Positions 52,792-62,244 of a stretch of DNA of 64,000 nt are shown piece by piece. How positions within the stretch are numbered: position 1 is the stretch's first letter; each line of letters starts with the position of its first letter. Source of the DNA: CBDCRK01 sp965220955 (GTDB taxonomy: Bacteria > Desulfobacterota > Binatia > Bin18 > CBDCRK01); assembly GCA_965220955.1 (NCBI GenBank), contig CBDCRK010000037.1, forward strand, positions 434,001-498,000, read 5' to 3'. The position numbers and the translations under genes were made by a program. The notes under the pieces are model-generated. The model was not told the DNA's origin and made no database searches. It saw only the letters and a program-made list of their open reading frames with translations.

Positions 52792-52819
52792 GCCTAACCT
52801 CCTGTCTGTAATGGGGAAG

Positions 52820-54328
52820 CTACTCAATGAGTTTCTCATACAGGGCTTGCTGGCGCTCCAGGGCCTTACAATAACGGGCATGCCGCTCACTATCCGGCTC
52901 AGTCACAGTTCCCAGGAAAGGTGGAGAGCTGTCGAGATCCGCCAGAGCACCCAGGGCCGCCAACGCCAACAGGGCCGCGCCCCGGGCTGAGGCTTCCCTT
53001 ACCCGAGACGCTACTAAGGGCCGGCCCAAAACATCAGCCATGATCTGAAGCCAGATAGCTGAGTTGAGCAATGCTCCGCCGCTGACCACCACTTGGCAAT
53101 CGCCCGCGAACCAGGGCCGCAGCAGGTTGAAGACCAACGCCAACCGGTAGGCTACCGCCTCTAGTCCGGCCCGCAGGATCTCTGGAGGTGTAGTGGCCAA
53201 GGATAGACCATGGATGGTAGCCCTGGCATCACTGGCCCAGCCGGAACTTCGTTCCCCAGCCAGGAAGGGCAGCACTGTTAGTCCATGGGCGTCGGGTTCC
53301 ATAGTTGCCAGGGCAAGCTCCAGGTCAGCTGGACCCGGCAAATGCAGGATGGCTTTAAGCCAGGTGAGCACGTTCCCACCCTCGCTTAGAGCACCGCCAA
53401 GGAGTGAGCGATGTTGGTCCACCCGGTAACACCATAATCCCCGGGGTACCCGCTCTACAGTATTAGGCACCATAATCCGTACCGCAGCACTGGTTCCCAT
53501 AGTAAGGGCAACTCTGTCTGAAGATGCACACCCGCTTCCAACATTGGCTGCAGCGCCGTCGCCTACAGCTGGAAACCAAGGCACCCCATGTAGACTGGGC
53601 CACCGCTGAACAAAGGGTCGGCGTAAGTCCCTACGCGGGACATTCACATCGGTTAAGGGAGAGAGTTGCTCGATCTCTACCGGAAGCGCTGTGAGAAGCA
53701 GTTTGTCCCATGTTAGCTGCCGTCGATCCAGAAGACCTGTCCACGAAGCCACAGAATAGCTTACGGCCGCTTCTCCAAAGAGTTTTAATTCTAGATATTC
53801 ACCGATCGACACCCAGCGGGCCACTTGGTGGAAGAGGTCCGGCTGCTTGCGGGCCAGCCAGCGGAAACGAGCTGGCAAGTAGCTAGGATGGAAATGACAA
53901 CCAGTGCGATCATGCACGGCTTCCTCGTCGCATTGGGTCTGCAGCCCGGCCACCTCACTAGCAGCGCGGGTGTCTGCGTAGGTTATAAGTGGGGTTATGG
54001 CCTGGCCGTTCTTGTCCAAACCCAGAATGTTGCTAACCAAAGTGCAGATGGCAACACCGCCGATTTGCCGAGCCAGCTCACCTGACTCAGCCAGCACATC
54101 ATCCACACAATCCCAGATCATCTCCAGCAGGGCATCGGGGTCGGCCTCGGAGGCACCCTTGGTGTTAGTCCACAGCTTATATACCCGGCGCGCCCCTAAG
54201 CCCCGTAAATCACGACCTTGGCAGTCAAAGAGTATAGCGCGCACCGATGAGGTGCCAAGGTCCAGGGCCAGAATCAAGGGAAACTCAGCCTGCTCAGGCG
54301 CTATTGTAGACACACTAAGATTCCTCAC
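52820..54328 (-). CDS. FGGY-family carbohydrate kinase (gluconokinase-like)
   Basis: A 502-residue sugar kinase of the FGGY fold: N-terminal ATP phosphate loop LALDLGTSSVRAILFDCQG near residue 18, catalytic Asp region with AVGDGAAANVGSGC near 258, RVALTMGTSAAVRIM near 272 and VVSGGALLNSAIWLQIMADVLGRPL near 425. Phosphorylates gluconate, xylulose, glycerol or similar sugars with ATP. It is a lone gene; the collapsed LLM gene lies downstream on the same strand, and an aldo/keto reductase diverges from it. Confidence 0.87.
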   Translation of the reverse strand: MRNLSVSTIAPEQAEFPLILALDLGTSSVRAILFDCQGRDLRGLGARRVYKLWTNTKGASEADPDALLEMIWDCVDDVLAESGELARQIGGVAICTLVSNILGLDKNGQAITPLITYADTRAASEVAGLQTQCDEEAVHDRTGCHFHPSYLPARFRWLARKQPDLFHQVARWVSIGEYLELKLFGEAAVSYSVASWTGLLDRRQLTWDKLLLTALPVEIEQLSPLTDVNVPRRDLRRPFVQRWPSLHGVPWFPAVGDGAAANVGSGCASSDRVALTMGTSAAVRIMVPNTVERVPRGLWCYRVDQHRSLLGGALSEGGNVLTWLKAILHLPGPADLELALATMEPDAHGLTVLPFLAGERSSGWASDARATIHGLSLATTPPEILRAGLEAVAYRLALVFNLLRPWFAGDCQVVVSGGALLNSAIWLQIMADVLGRPLVASRVREASARGAALLALAALGALADLDSSPPFLGTVTEPDSERHARYCKALERQQALYEKLIE

Positions 54329-54598
54329 TTTTCAGTTGATCTCAGATCCGGGATTTTATCAGGAGATGTCTCCAGAAAGCGATGCCTTCAGAAAGCTCTG
54401 TTTTAAGTGGAAAAGAAAAACCTCCTTGACACAGAGATCTTTGCAGGCGCAAAAGTGAATAGAGAGGCAAGCTTACCAGACATATGGGCATTGGCTGAGA
54501 GAAATTGCACAATATCTAAGGCTGCACTATGCTAGGGTGAGTAGAACTTGTAATCGACGGCGGATTCACTGCACAATAACAACAAGGAGGGGAATAGT

Positions 54599-55597
54599 AT
54601 GGAATATCGACCATTCGGGCAGACGGGATTGCAGGTCTCGGCCATTGGCCTGGGCTGCTGGGAAATCGGTGGGGGGTACGGCAAGATCGAAGAGGAGCTA
54701 TTTATCCAAGCGGTGAACCGGGCACTCGACCTGGGCATCAACTGCTTCGATACTGCCGAGGCCTATGGCTTTGGTGCCTCAGAGCAGTCGCTGGCAAAGG
54801 CCCTGGGCACGCGCCGTAAGGAGGCCATTGTGGTGACCAAGTTCGGCGTGGGCTACAAAGAAGCCACCAACCTCCGCGATAGCAGCCGCCAGCGGGTGAT
54901 GGCCTCGATTGACAAAAGCCTGCAGAATCTCAATACCGACTATATAGATGTTTATTTGGTTCATTGGCCGGACATTAACACGCCCTTTGAAGAAACCATG
55001 CGTGCCCTCGACGATATTGTCCAGCAGGGTAAGGCTCGCTTTGTGGGCATTTCCAACTTCCGTCTGGAACAAATCGAGACTAGCCTACGCACCCGACGCG
55101 TGGATGTGGCGCAGTATTGCTGGAATATGTTCGACCGGCGCATGCACAAGGAAATCTTCCCGTACTGTGTCGAACATAACATTGGCGTCATGGCCTATGG
55201 CTCGCTGGCGTATGGCCTGCTAACAGGCACCTTTACCGAGGATATGGAGTTTGATGCCAACGACTGGCGGGCACGTCGTGGTCGCCTGGGCACAATCAAC
55301 CTCTTTCAGACCCTCTTTGGCCCGGAGTATTTCCCCCGAAATCTGCAAGCAGTAGAAGAACTCAAGCAGATGGCAGCTAAATACAACAAAAGCCTGCCGC
55401 AGCTCGCTCTACGGTGGACCACCTCCAATCCGGTGGTCAGTGTTGCCTTGGTCGGCTGCCGCAATGTGGCAGAGGTCGAGGATAATGTGGGCGCCCTTGG
55501 GTGGTCCATTTCCGCAACGGACATGAAGGAAATTGACGCTATCTTCGCCCGGCACCAGGTGGAGACCATGCCCGACGTGTGGCTAGAAACAGACTGA
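54599..55597 (+). CDS. Aldo/keto reductase
   Basis: A 332-residue AKR of the MEYRPFGQTGLQVSAIGLGCWEIGGGYG type: catalytic Asp and Tyr in INCFDTAEAYGFGASEQ near residue 50, Lys in VVTKFGVG near 83, His in VYLVHWPD near 120. Typical NADPH-binding VALVGCRNVAEVEDN is near 283. Likely reduces an aldehyde or sugar. AACAAGGAGGGG precedes the start. The 270-base gap before it holds nothing that I can identify. Confidence 0.9.
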   Translation: MEYRPFGQTGLQVSAIGLGCWEIGGGYGKIEEELFIQAVNRALDLGINCFDTAEAYGFGASEQSLAKALGTRRKEAIVVTKFGVGYKEATNLRDSSRQRVMASIDKSLQNLNTDYIDVYLVHWPDINTPFEETMRALDDIVQQGKARFVGISNFRLEQIETSLRTRRVDVAQYCWNMFDRRMHKEIFPYCVEHNIGVMAYGSLAYGLLTGTFTEDMEFDANDWRARRGRLGTINLFQTLFGPEYFPRNLQAVEELKQMAAKYNKSLPQLALRWTTSNPVVSVALVGCRNVAEVEDNVGALGWSISATDMKEIDAIFARHQVETMPDVWLETD

Positions 55598-55607
55598 TGA
55601 GGAATGT

Positions 55608-56363
55608 GTGGGCAACTTTATCCCTACCTTAACCCTCCCCCATCAAGGGGGAGGAAATTTTCTTACAAGTCACCGTTTGGTTTTTTTACTAGGCCTCATG
55701 AGCGTTGGAATTTTCCTAGCCTTCCCAACCGCGAGCGCATATCCAGACCCGCCAGAGGTTAAAAACTCACCCCCTTATAGCGGGATAAAAGACAGTGCCG
55801 AACCCAAAGTGATCCTCTTTTTTGGCAACAGCCTGACCGCTGGATACGGGTTGAATCCCAGCCAAGCCTTTCCTGCCCTGATTCAGAAAAAGATTAATGC
55901 GCTAGGCTGGAATTTTACCGCCATCAATGCCGGTCTGAGCGGAGGGACAACAGCCGAGGGGCTGCGTCGCATTAACTGGCTGTTAAAACGCCCCATTGAC
56001 GTGCTGGTTCTTGAACTCGGAGCCAATGACGGACTGCGCGGGGTTGCTGTGGAGGTGACAAGACAGAATCTCCAGGCCCTTATCGAGCGTACAAAGAGTA
56101 AATATCCCCAGGTAAAAATTGTCATTGCCGGCATGCAAATACCTCCCAATCTGGGGCGGGACTATGCCTTGCGGTTTCGCTCTATTTTCCCCGAGCTAGC
56201 CCAAGAGAACCGGGCTTTGCTTATTCCCTTTCTGTTGGAAGATGTAGCGGGAATTCCCGGGCTCAACCTGCCTGACGGGATTCATCCTACAGCCGACGGA
56301 CATAAGATTGTAGCGGAAAATGTCTGGAACATTCTGCAGCCTTTGTTAGGATCCATGCAATAA
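55608..56363 (+). CDS. Arylesterase/lysophospholipase-like SGNH hydrolase (TesA-like)
   Basis: An SGNH hydrolase of up to 251 residues, exported. Blocks: ILFFGNSLTAGYGL with the active Ser in block I, INAGLSGGTTAEGLRRINWLL, VLELGANDGLRG (Asn), and DGIHPTADGHKIVAENVWNIL with the catalytic Asp and His. N-terminal residues 1-20 (GNFIPTLTLPHQGGG) are coded by an intergenic repeat, so the true start is uncertain: GTG 55608 as listed, TTG 55677 or ATG 55698. A hydrophobic segment with FPTASA and then YPDPP suggests a signal peptide cut. It adjoins the YbbAP-type ABC genes on the opposite strand, as tesA does in E. coli. Confidence 0.8.
   Translation: MGNFIPTLTLPHQGGGNFLTSHRLVFLLGLMSVGIFLAFPTASAYPDPPEVKNSPPYSGIKDSAEPKVILFFGNSLTAGYGLNPSQAFPALIQKKINALGWNFTAINAGLSGGTTAEGLRRINWLLKRPIDVLVLELGANDGLRGVAVEVTRQNLQALIERTKSKYPQVKIVIAGMQIPPNLGRDYALRFRSIFPELAQENRALLIPFLLEDVAGIPGLNLPDGIHPTADGHKIVAENVWNILQPLLGSMQ
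55621..55656. repeat. CCCTCCCCCATCAAGGGGGAGG repeat at the arylesterase 5' end
   Basis: Imperfect palindrome of the same family as at 10.4 and 34 kb, inside the open 5' part of the arylesterase frame. Confidence 0.7.
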
Positions 56364-56375
56364 TTCCTTTTCCTT

Positions 56376-58931
56376 CTATCCCTCAGCCCGCAGTGCCTCC
56401 AGAGGTGGGCGGTTGTGAACCCCCCAGCTGCCCAATATTCCGGTCACAACAGCTATCCCCGTCACCAACAGCAAAGCCAGGATAAGCGGTGCCACAGCAA
56501 GCACAAAAGTAATGTCAAAAACAAAGTAGGCTAAAGCCCAACTACCCGCAAGCGCCAGGATAATGCCGGCTAGACCAGAAAAGCTTCCTAAAAACAGGTA
56601 CTCAATGAGCATAATTTTGACCACTTGAGCACGGGAGGCTCCCAGAGTTCTTAACAGAACGCTCTCCCTCATACGCTGATGTCGACCGGTTATGACTGCG
56701 CCAACCAATACCACCAGCCCCGTGGTAATACTAAACAAGGTCATAAAGCGTAGCGCAAAGGAGATTCTGCTTAAGACCGTATCAAGAGTATTCAGGATAA
56801 GAGTCAGGTCAATAATGGACACATTGGGAAATTTTTGCACCACCGCCCGTTGCACTTTAGCGGAGAGTTCGTTGGAGTCGAACCTGGTAACCAAGACATA
56901 GTATTGGGGAGCATCCTCCAGAACACCGGTGGGAAACACTACAAAGAAGTTGGGCTGTATGCGCCACCAGTCCACCTTGCGGATACTGCTGACGGTGGCG
57001 GCAATCGATACCCCTTGAACATCAAAGACAAGCTCATCGCCGGGAGCTATGTTGAGGATCTGGGCAATTTCTTCTTCCACGGAAATGCCCGCAACATCTG
57101 AACCACTGTCAACCTGGCCTTGCCAAGTGCCCGCAACTATGGTTTCGGTATCCGTAAGGCTATCTCGATAGGTAGCATGGTATTCTCTTTGTTGTGCCCA
57201 GTCGGCAGAGGATTGTTGGGCATCGTTATGAATGGCTCCAACGCGTTTTCCCTTAACCGCCGCCAAGCGCATGGTAACAATGGGAACCTGCTGCAATACG
57301 GGGAGATCGAAAGAGCGTAGCAAGTTAGCAATGTCTTCTCTTTGATCTCCCTGAATGTCGAACAGGACCATGTTCGGCTGGTTGTTCTTGCTCACAAGCC
57401 AAACCTGTTCTAGCAGCTGGCGCTGACTTAGGTACAGAGTCATAATCAAAAAGGTTCCTAAGCCCAGCGCTAGTATGAGTACAACCGTCTGATTGTTGGG
57501 ACGGTAGAGATTAGCCAGCCCCTGGCGCCAGACATAGGTCCAAGAGTGGGGAAAATAAACCCTGACCAGCACCATGGTTAGTCTGGCCACTGCGGTGAGC
57601 AGCCCGAACGCCAACCCCAGGGCCACAAGAAAACCTAAGCCATAAACCCAACGCTCGGTTTGTGCCATAGCAAAAGAGCCAATACAGACAGCAATCAGCA
57701 GGTAGAGCAACCAGCGAAGGAGATCTTTAGAGCTTGATCCCGTATCCTCATAGGAGAACCGCAGGGTAAGTAGAGGCGAAATTCTGCGGATGGATAACAA
57801 CGGGAGGAGGGCAAAAAGCAGAGTGATGCCTAAACCAATGGCCAGCCCCTGCATAATCGCACTCCAGGAAAGGGAAAAAGTCATTTTCACCGGCAGGAAA
57901 TCACCGAGAGCTGCCGGTAGTAGAGTCTGAACACCTATCCCAACTAGAGCCCCTAAAATAGCACCGGCTAGCCCTATGGCCGTTGCCTGAGTGAGATAAA
58001 CGGCAAAGGTATGCCTGGCTTTGGCCCCCAAACAGCGAAGGAGCGCAATGGTGCTGAGCTTTTGTTTGATATAAACGTGTATCCCGCTGGCCACGCCAAG
58101 GCCACCAAGCAAGGGAGCAATAAAAGCAACCAAATTGAGAAAACGGGTAAGATTTTCCAGGACCTTTCCCAAACTGGCTTTGCGCTCTTGCACAGTGTCG
58201 CTTTGCAGACGGTATTGGCGAAGATGGGGCTCTATTTCTTCCAGTAATTGCTCCACATCGGTCTCTGGGCCCAGCTTGAAGTGGGTCTTATAAGCAACCC
58301 GACTTCCTCTTTGTATGAGTGCGGTTTGATCCAGGTAGGCCATTGGTATATAAACGCGAGGGCCAACAAGGGCTTCTGCTGGAGCTTCGCCCGGCACTTT
58401 CTTAAGCCTTCCTACAATACGGAAAGTAAAGGCCCCTATTTTTATAGAATCCCCCACCTGGGCATCAAATTGAAGCATTAAGGCGTCGTCAACCAACGCA
58501 TTAGGGCCGTTTCTAAAGTTATAAGCAGCTGTGCTTGGTAAGGTTTCCAGAAAACCATAGTAGGGGAAATTGCCCTTTAAAGCCCTAACCTGCACCAGTC
58601 GCGTGCTTCCGGTTCTGGGGAAGTAAGCCATGGAAGAGAAACCTGTTTCACGGGATTGGTCTCCACCGATCGAGTCGATCAACGCCTCGGTTGCCTGCGC
58701 AAAGGGCTGCCGGCTACTGATAGCCAGATCAGCACCTAGTAACGACTTAGCCTGATGATCCACAGCTTTTTTTACATTCTTGCCAAAGGAACTGATGGCA
58801 ACCAAGGCAGCAACTCCCACTATAATGCATAACATCGACAAGATAAGCTTTTTCCGGCTGGTGCGGCTGTCCCGCCAAGCCATCTTCCATATCCAGGTAG
58901 CCAAAAACGCCTGTATTGATTTTGCAATCAT
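56376..58931 (-). CDS. ABC transporter permease (FtsX-like, YbbP type)
   Basis: An 851-residue inner-membrane protein. An N-terminal segment (WRDSRTSRKKLILSMLCIIVGVAALVAISSFG) is followed by a periplasmic MacB-like domain, then FtsX domains with hydrophobic segments at about 260-395, and a second similar half with TM regions at about 400-470 and 720-830 (GLVVLVGAVITGRHQRMRESVLLRTLGAS). This is the two-FtsX arrangement of YbbP. With the ATPase next to it, it forms a type VII-type exporter that uses ATP to move or extract lipid or protein from the membrane. Confidence 0.88.
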   Translation of the reverse strand: MIAKSIQAFLATWIWKMAWRDSRTSRKKLILSMLCIIVGVAALVAISSFGKNVKKAVDHQAKSLLGADLAISSRQPFAQATEALIDSIGGDQSRETGFSSMAYFPRTGSTRLVQVRALKGNFPYYGFLETLPSTAAYNFRNGPNALVDDALMLQFDAQVGDSIKIGAFTFRIVGRLKKVPGEAPAEALVGPRVYIPMAYLDQTALIQRGSRVAYKTHFKLGPETDVEQLLEEIEPHLRQYRLQSDTVQERKASLGKVLENLTRFLNLVAFIAPLLGGLGVASGIHVYIKQKLSTIALLRCLGAKARHTFAVYLTQATAIGLAGAILGALVGIGVQTLLPAALGDFLPVKMTFSLSWSAIMQGLAIGLGITLLFALLPLLSIRRISPLLTLRFSYEDTGSSSKDLLRWLLYLLIAVCIGSFAMAQTERWVYGLGFLVALGLAFGLLTAVARLTMVLVRVYFPHSWTYVWRQGLANLYRPNNQTVVLILALGLGTFLIMTLYLSQRQLLEQVWLVSKNNQPNMVLFDIQGDQREDIANLLRSFDLPVLQQVPIVTMRLAAVKGKRVGAIHNDAQQSSADWAQQREYHATYRDSLTDTETIVAGTWQGQVDSGSDVAGISVEEEIAQILNIAPGDELVFDVQGVSIAATVSSIRKVDWWRIQPNFFVVFPTGVLEDAPQYYVLVTRFDSNELSAKVQRAVVQKFPNVSIIDLTLILNTLDTVLSRISFALRFMTLFSITTGLVVLVGAVITGRHQRMRESVLLRTLGASRAQVVKIMLIEYLFLGSFSGLAGIILALAGSWALAYFVFDITFVLAVAPLILALLLVTGIAVVTGILGSWGVHNRPPLEALRAEG

Positions 58932-58978
58932 GACTTTATGGGTTAAGACAGAGAAGGAGAAGGCTCTTGTTTCTGTCT

Positions 58979-59665
58979 CTATGCCCTCTCCTCCGCTACC
59001 ATAGCTCCACCCTTCAGGCGAATAACGCGATGAGTACGCTGTGCCAATTCTAGGTCGTGCGTTACCAGCATCAGTGTTGTGCCAGCGATCTGGTTTAATT
59101 CAAAGAGGAGATCCATGACCTCCTCACTGGTTTCGGCATCCAGATTACCGGTTGGTTCATCGGCAAAGAGAATTTTCGGCTGATTAATGAAGGCACGCGC
59201 CAGAGCCACTCGCTGCTGCTCGCCACCTGAGAGCTGTACGGGATAATGGTGCAGCCGGTCCTCTAAGCCAACACGTTGCAAGAGTTGCAGGGCTTGCACC
59301 TTAGCCTGAGTGTTGCCGCGAAGTTCGGCAGGAACCATCACGTTTTCCAAAGCGGTGAGGGTAGGAATGAGTTGGAAGGTCTGAAATACAAAGCCGGTAT
59401 ATTTATTGCGGACCTCAGCAAGCTTATCTTCGTTCAGAAGATCAAGGTTGATGCCATCCAGAACTACCAAGCCAGAACTGGGACGGTCAAGACCGGCGCA
59501 CAAACCTAGGAGGGTCGTTTTGCCGCTACCAGAAGGACCCACAATAGCACAGGTAGCGCCCTCATCCAGGGAAAAAGAGAGGTCGTTGAGAACGGTTATG
59601 GTTCGCTCCCCGCTTTTATAGGTCTTACTCAGACGCTGGGCACTTAATAGGGTAGATTTGGCCAT
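58979..59665 (-). CDS. ABC transporter ATP-binding protein (YbbA/LolD type)
   Basis: A 228-residue ABC ATPase: Walker A VGPSGSGKTTLLGLCAGLDRPSSG near residue 39, Q-loop FVFQTFQLIPTLTALENVMVPAEL, signature VQLSGGEQQRVALARAF near 143, Walker B ILFADEPTGNLD near 163, and the H-loop His in LVTHD. It belongs to the LolD/MacB/YbbA group. Forty-seven bases separate it from the permease downstream, so they are one operon. Confidence 0.92.
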   Translation of the reverse strand: MAKSTLLSAQRLSKTYKSGERTITVLNDLSFSLDEGATCAIVGPSGSGKTTLLGLCAGLDRPSSGLVVLDGINLDLLNEDKLAEVRNKYTGFVFQTFQLIPTLTALENVMVPAELRGNTQAKVQALQLLQRVGLEDRLHHYPVQLSGGEQQRVALARAFINQPKILFADEPTGNLDAETSEEVMDLLFELNQIAGTTLMLVTHDLELAQRTHRVIRLKGGAMVAEERA

Positions 59666-59912
59666 AGGCTTTAGGGTGAATATGGTAGCGAGCGCGTGAG
59701 GCAGTCGTCAATGAGGGAGTCTTAGCATAAATATTTATCGTCTCTGTCCCGCACAACCGCTGGTTGAAAAATACAGGTAAAACGTTTATTTTCTCCTTAC
59801 ATGCAGGACTAATGTGGGCCGATGGCCCCCGCCTGCAGGACGTCTGGTACAAATGACAATTATTTTAGATCGGCCACATGAAGGATGGACCGGCAAAGAA
59901 GGGAGATCAATT

Positions 59913-61370
59913 ATGAGCAGTAACGATCACTTGAAGGCTTCAGAGGTGCGTGCTCGTGTGCATCACCCCATCATTGACGCGGACGGCCACTGGCTTGAGT
60001 TCGGGCCAGTTATCCGCGAGGAACTCAGACGCATTGGCGGAGACCGCGCCGCTGAAGGGTTCTCAGCGTTTGGATCGCAGGTGCTTAAGGAGCTGAAAAT
60101 GTCTGTGGCCGAACGGCGTGATCACAGGATTGCACAGCAAGGATTTTGGGCGATTCCCACTAAGAATACCCGTGACCGGGCAACGGCAATGATGCCACGG
60201 CTGATGTATGAAAGAATGGATGAACTGGGCCTTGACTTCACAATTCTCTACCCAACGATCGGTCTGGGAACAACGCGCATTGGTGATGCGGACGCGCGCC
60301 GAGCCGCCTGCCGGGCGTTTAACATCCTTAGCGCTGACTACTTCGGCCCCTTCTCCGATCGGATGACCCCGGCTGCGGTCATCCCCATGCACACCCCTGA
60401 GGAGGCCATTGAAGAGCTGGAGTATGCGGTTAAGCAGCTGGGCCTGAAAGTGATCATGATGGGCAGCATGATCCGTCGTACCATTCCAGCGGTTGCCCAA
60501 AAACATCCAGAAGCGGCAGAGATGGCCACCTGGCGCGATGTATTAGGACTGGACAGTGAGTATGACTATGACCCGGTATGGGCCAAGTGTGCTGAGCTGG
60601 GTGTCTCACCTACCTTCCACTCGGGTTCACGTGGGTATGCTCTGCGAGTGTCACCCTCGAACTTTGTGTATAACCACATTGGCCACTTTGGCGCAGCCAA
60701 CGAAGCGGTGAGTAAAGCGCTGTTTCTGGGTGGGGTAACCCGGCGCTTTCCCCAGGTCAAGTTTGCCTTTCTCGAAGGGGGAGTGGGATGGGCCTGCCAG
60801 CTATTTGCCGATCTCATTGAACACTGGGAAAAACGCAATCCAGAGGGGCTGGAGGCAGTCAATCCCCATAATCTGAACCGGGAGTTACTCAGGGAGCTGG
60901 CTGAGCAATATGGCAGCCAGGAGATGGCCCAAGCCCTGCGAGAGAAGGACGAACTGCTAGACGCCACGGCCACCGGTGGCATAGAGAACCTGGACGATTT
61001 CTCAGCCTGCCAGATTAGTCGCAAAGAAGACCTACGAGAGCTATTCGTGCATAATTTCTACTTTGGCTGTGAAGCGGATGATCGCATGACAGCCTGGGCA
61101 TTCAACCGGCAATGCAATCCTCTGGGATCTCAGTTGCATCCCTTGTTTGGCTCAGATGTAGGTCACTTTGATGTACCAGACATGACCCATGTGGTACCCG
61201 AGGCCTACGAACTGGTAGAGGATGGGGTGATGAATGAGGAGGATTTCCGCGACCTCATGTTTACCAATCCGGTACGGTTCTGGGGAGAAGGAAACCCAGA
61301 GTTTTTCAAGGGGACAGTGGTGGAAGAGAAAGCGCGGGCATTGCTGGCAGGGGGTTCGATTAGAGCTTAG
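59913..61370 (+). CDS. Amidohydrolase family protein
   Basis: A 485-residue metal-dependent TIM-barrel hydrolase with start MSSNDHLKASEVRARVHHPIIDADGHWLEFGP behind GGGAGA. Metal ligands seen: DADGHW near residue 21, FHSGSRG near 237, YNHIGHFGAANEA near 256, and LFGSDVGHFDVPDM near 412 with the conserved Asp. Family members are decarboxylases or hydrolases of aromatic and amide compounds. It stands alone. A long upstream extension of the frame is not coding by its context. Confidence 0.85.
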   Translation: MSSNDHLKASEVRARVHHPIIDADGHWLEFGPVIREELRRIGGDRAAEGFSAFGSQVLKELKMSVAERRDHRIAQQGFWAIPTKNTRDRATAMMPRLMYERMDELGLDFTILYPTIGLGTTRIGDADARRAACRAFNILSADYFGPFSDRMTPAAVIPMHTPEEAIEELEYAVKQLGLKVIMMGSMIRRTIPAVAQKHPEAAEMATWRDVLGLDSEYDYDPVWAKCAELGVSPTFHSGSRGYALRVSPSNFVYNHIGHFGAANEAVSKALFLGGVTRRFPQVKFAFLEGGVGWACQLFADLIEHWEKRNPEGLEAVNPHNLNRELLRELAEQYGSQEMAQALREKDELLDATATGGIENLDDFSACQISRKEDLRELFVHNFYFGCEADDRMTAWAFNRQCNPLGSQLHPLFGSDVGHFDVPDMTHVVPEAYELVEDGVMNEEDFRDLMFTNPVRFWGEGNPEFFKGTVVEEKARALLAGGSIRA

Positions 61371-61433
61371 TGCTGACATCTAAATAACTCAAAGATTGCA
61401 ACTTGGCGGGACGCAAGAGGCATTGATTCTATA

Positions 61434-61464
61434 GGTAGGGGTGGGTTTGAAACCCACCCCTACC
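61434..61464. repeat. Perfect palindrome GGTAGGGGTGGGTTT-G-AAACCCACCCCTACC
   Basis: Fifteen-base arms with a single-base centre. It lies between the convergent amidohydrolase and VOC genes and could act as a two-way transcription stop; it also belongs to the GTAGGGG repeat family. Confidence 0.85.
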
Positions 61465-61524
61465 AGAGAACCTCAGATTTTCAGCTGTGGAGCAAATGCT
61501 TTACTCCTACCAGGGCTACCCCAC

Positions 61525-61983
61525 CTACAGCGACATTGCGTTCTCAGCGTCTTTTACCTCCAGAAGCTCCACTACATTTCCGTCAGGATCCCGACCATAG
61601 GTTGCTCGCACTCCGCTTCCTGCTCCTTGGGGTGGGCAGTGAAAGATCATACCCGCAGCCTTCAGCCGCTCGTATTCTGCATCAATATCTGTGACGTTCA
61701 GACAAAGATGCGTGATCCCATGATCACAAACCGGCCTCATTGCTTCTGCTGGTTTAGGTGTTGGGGTCTTATACTGGAAAAGCTCGATGAAGGCGTTGCC
61801 CGCCTTTAGCATAACCAGGCGTGCAGATGAGTCCTTTAAGCCGGTAATGTTATCCGCCACTTCTGCTCCTACTTCCCAGCCCGAGGCAAAAACTTCCTCA
61901 AAGCCAAGCAGGTCCTTATAGAAACGCAGTGAACGCTCTAAATCTCCAGTAGAGATAGCGGTATGATGAATTCCTTGGATCAT
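61525..61983 (-). CDS. VOC family protein (glyoxalase/methylmalonyl-CoA epimerase-like)
   Basis: A 152-residue VOC protein: IQGIHHTAISTGDLERSLRFYKDLLGFEEV at the start with metal His, ITHLCLNVTDIDAEYERLKAAG (second metal His) and YGRDPDGNVVELLEV (Glu). It fits lactoylglutathione lyase or methylmalonyl-CoA epimerase type proteins. An AAAGGAGGATAG ribosome binding site precedes the start. Substrate unknown. Confidence 0.85.
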   Translation of the reverse strand: MIQGIHHTAISTGDLERSLRFYKDLLGFEEVFASGWEVGAEVADNITGLKDSSARLVMLKAGNAFIELFQYKTPTPKPAEAMRPVCDHGITHLCLNVTDIDAEYERLKAAGMIFHCPPQGAGSGVRATYGRDPDGNVVELLEVKDAENAMSL

Positions 61984-62058
61984 AATCTATCCTCCTTTGT
62001 TTGAGCATAAGTTTACTATGCTTGTTACTTTCTCCCGGGTTTTCTCAGGTTCCTAAAG

Positions 62059-62079
62059 TAGCGTGCGCTATGCGCACGA
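62059..62079. repeat. Palindrome TAGCGTGCGCTATGCGCACGA
   Basis: Second copy of the element at 40533-40553, one base different. Located in the 260-base gap 61984-62244, where nothing else is seen. Confidence 0.7.
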
Positions 62080-62244
62080 ATCCAATCAAACACCTCTCAG
62101 AGGGTGGATCATGGCGCTCAGTAGGCGGAACGGTCTCTGTTTGGGTACTCATACAATATCCCTTTAAGCCTTAGTTGCTTTTGCTAAGACAATCAAGCAT
62201 TTTAGTCATGCGAAAGCAAAACCATCTCTAAGGAGGAGCTACCT

